From: Microtetraspora sp. NBRC 16547
GTDB lineage: Bacteria > Actinomycetota > Actinomycetes > Streptosporangiales > Streptosporangiaceae
Direction of reading: 5' to 3'
NCBI RefSeq assembly: GCF_030268965.1
Contig: NZ_BSSE01000033.1
Span: forward strand, 1 to 64,000
DNA length: 64,000 nt
In this document: piece after piece, positions 58,702-64,000 of the stretch
Position numbering within the stretch: position 1 is the first letter of the stretch
Layout of the letters: the number at the start of each line of letters is the position of its first letter
Translations under genes and position numbers: made by a program
The notes under the pieces: model-generated
Databases searched by the model: none
What the model was told of the DNA's origin: nothing
What the model saw: only the letters and a program-made list of their open reading frames with translations

Positions 58702-61700
58702 GTGATCCGCCCCCCCACTCCACGAGCGCTCACAAGCCCTCCCGCAGCCAACCGGTCCTCGTCCCCACCGCGGTGTGCCCCGTCAGCCGGACGCGGCACC
58801 GGCACCCGGCGCGCTCTGTATCTCGGCACCATCGTCGCGATGGTGCTCAGCTTGGCAGCCATCGCGGTCGGCGCCCCGGGCTACGCTGCCGCCGAGGCGG
58901 CGCACCGTATCTACGCGGCCCCGGACGGCACAGGCACTGCGTGCACCACCGACGAGCCCTGCTCGATCCAGCAGGCGCAACTCTCCGCGCGGACCGCTGC
59001 GGCTGACATGGACTCTGACATCCACGTGCTGCTGGCTGGAGGTACCTACTACCTCGCCGAACCGCTCACCTTCACCTCGGCCGACTCCGGCCGTAACGGG
59101 TTCCGGATCGTGTGGCAGCCCGCGGGTCCGCAGCGACCCGTCCTCTCCGGCGGAATCCCGCTGAGCGGCTGGGCGCCGGCCGCGGACGCCCCCAACCGCT
59201 GGAGCGTCGACGTCCCCGATGGGATCAGCACCCGCGGGCTCTATGCCAATGACGTCCGAGTGCCGCGCTCGCGGGGCACCAGCCCCGTGACGCTGACCCG
59301 CACGACGCCGACCTCGAACTTCGCCAGCGGCGGCTACACCGCAGCCAACTCCTCGCTCGCGTCGTGGCGGAACCCCGACCAGATCGAGTTCGTCTACGAC
59401 AACCACCAGGCCTGGGGCCAGAGCCGCTGCCTCGTCGGCAGCATCGTGGGCACCGCGGTGACCATGTCGCAGCCCTGCTGGCAGAACACCCAGCGCCGCT
59501 CCTCGCCGATCGGCCAGGGCAACGACAACCCGTCCGGCGGCTTCCCAAGCTTGGCGGCGAACTCCCAGCCCACCTGGATCGAGAACGCCTTCGAGCTCAT
59601 GAAGGCGGGCGACTGGTACTACGACAAGTCCCTGCACAAGGTCTACTACTGGCCCAAGAGCGGTGAGGACCCCGCGTCCATGAGTTTCGTGCTCGCCGTC
59701 AACGAGCACGTCATCTACAGCGAGGCGAGTTGGGCCGATCCACTTGCCAACGTGACGTTCACGGGCCTCGAGTACGCGCACACCACCTGGTACCAGCCGA
59801 GCACCAACGTCGGTTTCTCCCAGATCCAGGCGAGCAATACCGTCACGCTGCCGAACGGCTACGACTTCCAGGGCCTGTGCCAGTACGTGACCAACCCACC
59901 AGTCTTCCCGCCGGCCGGCGAACTGCCCGACCAGTGCCCCACCGAGAACTACACACCGCCGACCGCGGCGGTGCAGCTGAGCGGCACGAAGAACCTCCGG
60001 TTCCTCAACAACGAGTTCCGCCACATCGGCAACGCCGGCTTGTGGCTCTACCACGGCGCCAACGGCGACCTCGTCGAGGGCAACGAGTTCACCGACATCT
60101 CCAGCAACGGCCTCGTGCTCGGTGCGATGGACGACCCGCTGCCGCTCGATGACGACCCGGACGAGATCGCGATCAACAACTCGATCCGTAACAACTACCT
60201 GCACAACGTGGCCGAGGAGTTCTCCGGCGGCGTGGGTATCTCGGTGTACTACACGAGAGGCACCGTCGTGGAGCACAACCAGCTGATGGACATGCCGTAC
60301 ACCGGCGTGAGCTTCGGCTGGGGCGGCCACCACATCGATATCAACCACTTGACTGCGGACCCGAGCATCAACCAGGACAACGTGATCCGCAACAACGTCT
60401 TCATCAACACGATGCGTGACCGCAGCGATGGTGGGCCGATGTACACCCAGGGCCACCAGTCGAACAACACCTGGGAACACGCGCTGCAGGTCACCGGAAA
60501 CGTCGCGTTCAGCAACCCCGGCCCGCGGTACTTCTTCTACCACGACGAGGGCAGCAGCTACATCCTGCTCGACGGCAACGCCGAGTACGGCAACGGGGGC
60601 GGCTTCAACGGCGGCTGCACCACGCCCGGTCCGGTTCGGGTCTCGAACAACTACCGGGTGGGCGCGATCAACAGCAACATCTGCAGCTTCAATGGCCCGA
60701 CGGCGAACTTCACGGACGAGGGCAACGTCCAGATCTCCAGCAACCCGAGCCCCGGCGTCATCCCGAACTCGCTGCTTGCCAACGCCGGCCTGCAGCCGGC
60801 CTACCAGCACCTGCTGTACCAGCAGCCGCCGCGGATCTACATCGTGAGCGACCCCAACTCCGCCGCCGGCACGCTGATCTCCGGGTCCGGCTTCAGCCCG
60901 GACTCCCAGGTGGCCATCGGCGGCTATCCCGCGAAGCTCGTGCAGTACGTCTCGCCCAACTACCTCATCGCGCACTTCGCCCCTGGCAAGACCACGGGTG
61001 ACCTCACCGTCACCAACGCGGCAGGCGTCGGGACCAAGTCTGGCCTGGTCGGCGGTAACAACGTCGCCCTCGGCAAGCCGACGTCCCAGATCTCCACGCT
61101 GACCGGCTTCGGCGACCTGAGCGCGGGCAAGGGCGTTGACGGCAACACCAGCGGCGACTACACGCAGCAGGCGATGGCTCACACCAACTCCGCTGCCAAC
61201 GCCTGGTGGCGAGTCGACCTGGGCCAGGTGTACAACCTCGACAAGATCCAGGTGTGGAACCGGACGGGCGCCCAGGCAGAGGTGGACCGCGACAAGGACT
61301 ACTGGGTACTGGTGTCCAGCACCCCGTTCACCGACGACAAGCCGGCTGCGGCATGGGCGGCGACGCCCGGGGTCTGGTCGTTCCATGACACCGGCACCAT
61401 GGACCGACCCACCACCATCGGCGGGCCGATGACCGGTCGCTACATCCAGGTACAGCTCAGCGGGTCCAACTACCTGGTCGTGGCCGAGCTGATGGCCTTC
61501 ATGGCCGAGACGGCGCCGCCCCCGCCGGTCATCACATCGCCGGCCGACGCCTCGGCGGGCGACGGCGCGGTCACGGTCACAGGCGCCGCCCAACGGTGGT
61601 CGACCATCACCGTCAGGGACGGCAGCACAACGGTCTGCACCACCGAGGCCGACCTCACCGGCAGCTGGTCGTGCACACCCGAGTCGAGTCTCGCGGCCGG

Positions 61701-62301
61701 CTCGCACAGCCTGACCGCGACCGCGACCAACGCCAACAAGCAGACCTCCGAGCCCTCCACGCCGGTCTCGTACCTGGCGCTGAACGGCACCGGCTTCACA
61801 ACCGGCGGCGGCTGGTTGACCGAGCCGAGCCTTGGCACGAAGAGCGACTTCGGGTTCACCGCGAAGTACCTGAAGAACGGCAACATCCAGGGCAACAGCC
61901 AGTACACCTACCGGAAGACCCTGACCGTCAACCAGGTCGCCAACCCTGAGGGTGGCTACCTGCCCGCAGGTGACTACGACTGGACCATCAAGAGTAACGC
62001 GATGACCGCGTTGGCACAGTCCTGCACGAACACCAAACCGAAGGTGTGCACCGCCACCTTCACCGGGAAGAGCACGATCACTGCCGTCAACCGGGCAACT
62101 GGAATCGCGTACAGCCTAGGCGGCAACAACCAGTTCCAGGTGGACGTCACCGACAACGGCGAGCCCAGCTCGGGCAACGCGACCACCAACTCGGACACCT
62201 ACGCGATCCGAGTCTGGGACACCAGCGGCACGTACTACCAGCTCGGCGCGCCCACGGCGCAGCGGCCGCTGAACGGAGGCAACATCCAGGTTCGGCCGTA
62301 A
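58702..62301 (+). CDS. Large secreted beta-helix protein with discoidin and Ig-like domains
   Basis: The GTG at 58702 has GGGAG five bases upstream; 1199 residues. A long twin-positive N-terminus leads to a signal helix (LGTIVAMVLSLAAIAVGAPG). Residues ~65-690 form a right-handed parallel beta-helix (IYAAPDGTGTACTTDEPCSI, LRFLNNEFRHIGNAGLWLYH, GDLVEGNEFTDISSNGLVLG). An IPT/TIG-like piece (~705-780), an F5/8-type C (discoidin) domain (~785-930; NVALGKPTSQISTLTGFGDL, WWRVDLGQVYNLDKIQVWNR) and an Ig-like plus beta C-terminal domain follow. It is probably a polysaccharide lyase or hydrolase acting outside the cell. Confidence 0.85.
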   Translation: MIRPPTPRALTSPPAANRSSSPPRCAPSAGRGTGTRRALYLGTIVAMVLSLAAIAVGAPGYAAAEAAHRIYAAPDGTGTACTTDEPCSIQQAQLSARTAAADMDSDIHVLLAGGTYYLAEPLTFTSADSGRNGFRIVWQPAGPQRPVLSGGIPLSGWAPAADAPNRWSVDVPDGISTRGLYANDVRVPRSRGTSPVTLTRTTPTSNFASGGYTAANSSLASWRNPDQIEFVYDNHQAWGQSRCLVGSIVGTAVTMSQPCWQNTQRRSSPIGQGNDNPSGGFPSLAANSQPTWIENAFELMKAGDWYYDKSLHKVYYWPKSGEDPASMSFVLAVNEHVIYSEASWADPLANVTFTGLEYAHTTWYQPSTNVGFSQIQASNTVTLPNGYDFQGLCQYVTNPPVFPPAGELPDQCPTENYTPPTAAVQLSGTKNLRFLNNEFRHIGNAGLWLYHGANGDLVEGNEFTDISSNGLVLGAMDDPLPLDDDPDEIAINNSIRNNYLHNVAEEFSGGVGISVYYTRGTVVEHNQLMDMPYTGVSFGWGGHHIDINHLTADPSINQDNVIRNNVFINTMRDRSDGGPMYTQGHQSNNTWEHALQVTGNVAFSNPGPRYFFYHDEGSSYILLDGNAEYGNGGGFNGGCTTPGPVRVSNNYRVGAINSNICSFNGPTANFTDEGNVQISSNPSPGVIPNSLLANAGLQPAYQHLLYQQPPRIYIVSDPNSAAGTLISGSGFSPDSQVAIGGYPAKLVQYVSPNYLIAHFAPGKTTGDLTVTNAAGVGTKSGLVGGNNVALGKPTSQISTLTGFGDLSAGKGVDGNTSGDYTQQAMAHTNSAANAWWRVDLGQVYNLDKIQVWNRTGAQAEVDRDKDYWVLVSSTPFTDDKPAAAWAATPGVWSFHDTGTMDRPTTIGGPMTGRYIQVQLSGSNYLVVAELMAFMAETAPPPPVITSPADASAGDGAVTVTGAAQRWSTITVRDGSTTVCTTEADLTGSWSCTPESSLAAGSHSLTATATNANKQTSEPSTPVSYLALNGTGFTTGGGWLTEPSLGTKSDFGFTAKYLKNGNIQGNSQYTYRKTLTVNQVANPEGGYLPAGDYDWTIKSNAMTALAQSCTNTKPKVCTATFTGKSTITAVNRATGIAYSLGGNNQFQVDVTDNGEPSSGNATTNSDTYAIRVWDTSGTYYQLGAPTAQRPLNGGNIQVRP

Positions 62302-62313
62302 CCGCAACGGGGA

Positions 62314-62343
62314 GCGGCCCGAGACCCAGCGGTCTCGGGCCGC
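62314..62343 (+). terminator. Perfect 13-bp hairpin with T-rich tail
   Basis: GCGGCCCGAGACC pairs with GGTCTCGGGCCGC around CAGC, followed by TTGCTTTT. It lies 13 bp after the beta-helix stop and is the clearest intrinsic terminator in the window. Confidence 0.9.
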
Positions 62344-62560
62344 TTGCTTTTCAACCGACGTAAAGGGTCATCGACTTTTCGTCGTCAGGTCAGTGACGAC
62401 GTACGTCCCCTTCGTGGCCCTGGGTTCCAGGCACGTGGATGGATCTAAGTGGTCGGCGCCGGAATTCCCTCGGGGGTTGACGGTTCACCGGCTGGTGTGC
62501 TGCTCGTGATCAGCTCTCGGCGTTGCTCACGTAGAGGTCGCAGACCAGGTCAAGGGCCTC
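62344..62560. other. 217-bp gap after the terminator
   Basis: No ORF of note. Sequence changes to a block of gene fragments after this. Confidence 0.4.
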
Positions 62561-62848
62561 TTGCGGGTTGCCGGTGAAGACACGATTTCGCTCGTACGGT
62601 CCAGGACGCCGGAGCACGTCAGAGACCTGGCGCATTACACGATCCGGCTCGCCGCCGCCTACCTGAACAGCGGGGAGGTTGCCGAGGCGGCAGCCATCGG
62701 CGTGGGCGCCCATCGGATGTCCTCCGGCGTCGGTTCGGCCCGGGTGCAGGAGCGCTTCACCGAGTTCATGAACCACTTGTCCACGCATGCCAAGGTGCCA
62801 CAGGTTCGCGGTCTGCTTGAGGAGGTGCGGACAGCGTCGTCCTACTGA
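62561..62848 (+). pseudogene. XRE/TPR-type regulator, C-terminal fragment
   Basis: The frame reads HYTIRLAAAYLNSGEVAEAA, IGVGAHRMSSGVGSARVQER, FTEFMNHLSTHAKVPQVRGL, LEEVRTASSY. Helical repeats of this style form the C-terminal half of actinomycete XRE regulators with a TPR domain. The N-terminal helix-turn-helix is absent. It overlaps the HAD remnant by a few bases. Confidence 0.6.
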
Positions 62849-63290
62849 GCCCCGTCTGTCACGCCGAGGATGGCGAGGATGACGGCCGGGGTGTCGGTGA
62901 GCCCGGAGAGAACGAGCTCGGCACCCGCACCGCGTAGCGTGTCGGCGTCCCAGGATCCGGTGGCAACAGCGACCACCCGTGCCCCGCCGAGGTGCCCGGC
63001 CAGGACGTCATTGGGGGTCCCCGATGAGCACAGTGTTTTCGGCGGTGAAGGCATATCCGTACTTGGCGCTCGCGCGTTGCTGCGCAAGCCGTACCAACCG
63101 GGGGCGTTCCTCATGGTCCATTCCGTACGCTCCTGCTTCGAAGTCCACGAACCGGTCGAGTCCGAACGCGGTGAGCTTGCCGATCGCGATCGGCTCCATG
63201 TTCCCGGTGAGTACGGACTGGACAACGTCCGGGCGGCCAGCCAGCGCGGAGAGCACCTCACGTGCTCCGTCCAGGACCCGGCCGTGCTGC
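62842..63290 (-). pseudogene. HAD-family hydrolase, truncated and frameshifted
   Basis: The right frame gives REVLSALAGRPDVVQSVLTG (motif II, TGN), AIGKLTAFGLDRFVDFEAGA, AENTVLIGD. Near 63010 two bases are missing, and the other frame gives NDVLAGHLGGARVVAVATGS (motif IV region) and AELVLSGLTDTPAVILAILG. The N-terminal DxDxT motif is absent. It is a phosphoglycolate-phosphatase-type remnant. Confidence 0.7.
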
Positions 63291-63832
63291 TCGCGCGGAC
63301 GATCCAGCGCGCATTCGAAAGAGAGTTGGCGATCCCCGACGCCGCACTGCGGGACCTCGCCACCGCCACCGTCACCCTGCTCAGCGACCTGATCGACGCC
63401 GATCGCGTTGCCTCCGGCCTCCCCGAGGCCTGACGACCTTGAGGTGCCGAGTCAGTGACAAACTCACTGCTCGACGCGTGCGCCACCGTCGTCACCGCCG
63501 GGCTCGGCGGGCTTGCTGGGCCTTCGGGCGCAGCGAACCCAACTTGATAGGCAAGTCGCTACTTGCCTATGGCGAGCGCATCCTCGATGAGCTGGTGGAA
63601 CGGGACGGCCAGACCCTGTTCGAGACTTGCACACGGCTGGTGACCAAGCACGCGGCGAAAATTGGGCCATGGCCGGTGACAGACGGTAGCGGGAGAATTG
63701 CCAGCTAACCAGGAAGCCCGCTCCGTTGATCAGCGGCCCCTCGTCCGATGCCACAACGCGGTCAGCGCGGCAACGCGGCGGGGCGTCAGGGCCGTTCGAC
63801 CGACCGATCGGCGTCCGGCATGATGTCCGGTC
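63291..63832. other. 542-bp stretch of gene fragments
   Basis: On the plus strand a frame ending at 63433 (LARTIQRAFERELAIPDAAL, LLSDLIDADRVASGLPEA) looks like a gene tail. Another, ending at 63708 (LIGKSLLAYGERILDELVER, LFETCTRLVTKHAAKIGPWP), also lacks a start. No family is clear for either. The region looks like rearranged accessory DNA. Confidence 0.35.
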
Positions 63833-64000
63833 ATGCCACTCCAAACAGGACGCGCGTCGATGAAGGCCTGGCGGCGGCTGGACAGGCGGACCCGGCGCGA
63901 GCTTCTGCACAGCAGGGAGGTTCACCCAGACCCACAGGTGGCGGCGATCGCCGCTGGATATGCGCGGACCATGCTGAGCTTCCGGGGATCCCTGCGGCGG
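63833..64000 (+). CDS. Start of a gene for a conserved small protein, cut by window edge
   Basis: From the ATG at 63833: MPLQTGRASMKAWRRLDRRT, RRELLHSREVHPDPQVAAIA, AGYARTMLSFRGS. The basic head followed by a region that could become a membrane helix is like DUF-type two-helix membrane proteins of actinomycetes. At least 56 codons are open to the edge; the end is not visible. Confidence 0.6.
   Translation, partial: MPLQTGRASMKAWRRLDRRTRRELLHSREVHPDPQVAAIAAGYARTMLSFRGSLRR

Noticed and set aside
58783-61707. A 974-codon open frame on the minus strand
   Set aside because: Antisense shadow of the beta-helix gene; low-complexity Val/Arg/Asp composition and no domain.

Overview
The window is high-GC DNA from a filamentous actinomycete. 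The evidence is GC-biased third positions, GTG starts, WXG100/NlpC proteins, SepF-like and SepX/GlpR division proteins, a GalU-MoeA(Glp)-MoaC-Mog-RimJ-GlpR locus and a Ruc-type zinc-ribbon gene under a CIRCE-like operator. A member of the Streptosporangiales is my best guess, but that is inference.

Layout. 1-4.75 kb is mobile-element debris: an IS30 transposase inserted into an IS3-family orfB, a PadR regulator coupled to a His-rich tetrapeptide-repeat membrane protein, two hypothetical genes, then a tRNA 3'-half beside a truncated tyrosine integrase. 4.85-7.0 kb is a small dormancy-type cluster: a ribosome hibernation protein with two S30AE_C-like domains, a HesB-like protein without the usual cysteines and a universal-stress-protein remnant, with three GGAC-N4-GTCC palindromes that look like DevR/DosR sites. 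7.1-13 kb holds a lipoprotein hydrolase, a secreted protein and a NarL-type two-component system divergent from two membrane proteins. 13.1-24.2 kb has a Ser/Thr kinase fused across one membrane segment to a GH6 cellulase-like ectodomain, a DinB polymerase, a WXG100/NlpC pair, and housekeeping genes mixed with decayed ones.

24.5-40.6 kb is a nested integrative region at tRNA-Ala(CGC). The intact tRNA is at 40551-40627. Two copies of its 3' end lie at about 26.3 and 24.5 kb, and pieces of tyrosine-integrase 3' ends sit beside the copies at 26.3 and 40.5 kb. The small left segment carries an FAD monooxygenase. The large right segment carries a DUF1062 gene and then a cargo of about 12.8 kb whose two ends interrupt an integrase reading frame. 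The cargo holds a two-component system and a six-gene, overlap-coupled operon: two exporter-fold ABC half-transporters (as in siderophore-importing IrtAB/YbtPQ), a thioesterase, an MptD-type ECF S component, EcfT and a double EcfA. It ends with pseudogenes (tetR, asnB, MFS).

40.6-53.4 kb is core chromosome: glpR/sepX, rimJ, mog, moaC, moeA/glp and galU on the minus strand. 5-FCL, a cation/proton antiporter, ruc, mtnP and a SAF-domain gene follow on the plus strand. Then come CtaG/DUF2243, a VanY-like peptidase and a proline-rich protein. 53.5-58.4 kb starts at tRNA-Arg(CCT) and is an accessory block of hypothetical genes with an integrase remnant at its far end. It includes an adjacent gene pair sharing a 19-residue Gly/Asn motif, at the C-terminus of one protein and the N-terminus of the other. 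58.7-62.3 kb is a large secreted beta-helix/discoidin protein with a clear terminator, followed by gene fragments and the start of a membrane-protein gene.

The best candidates for undescribed biology are the kinase-GH6 receptor, the paired-motif two-gene module and the salvage-type siderophore/ECF operon on the tRNA-Ala island.
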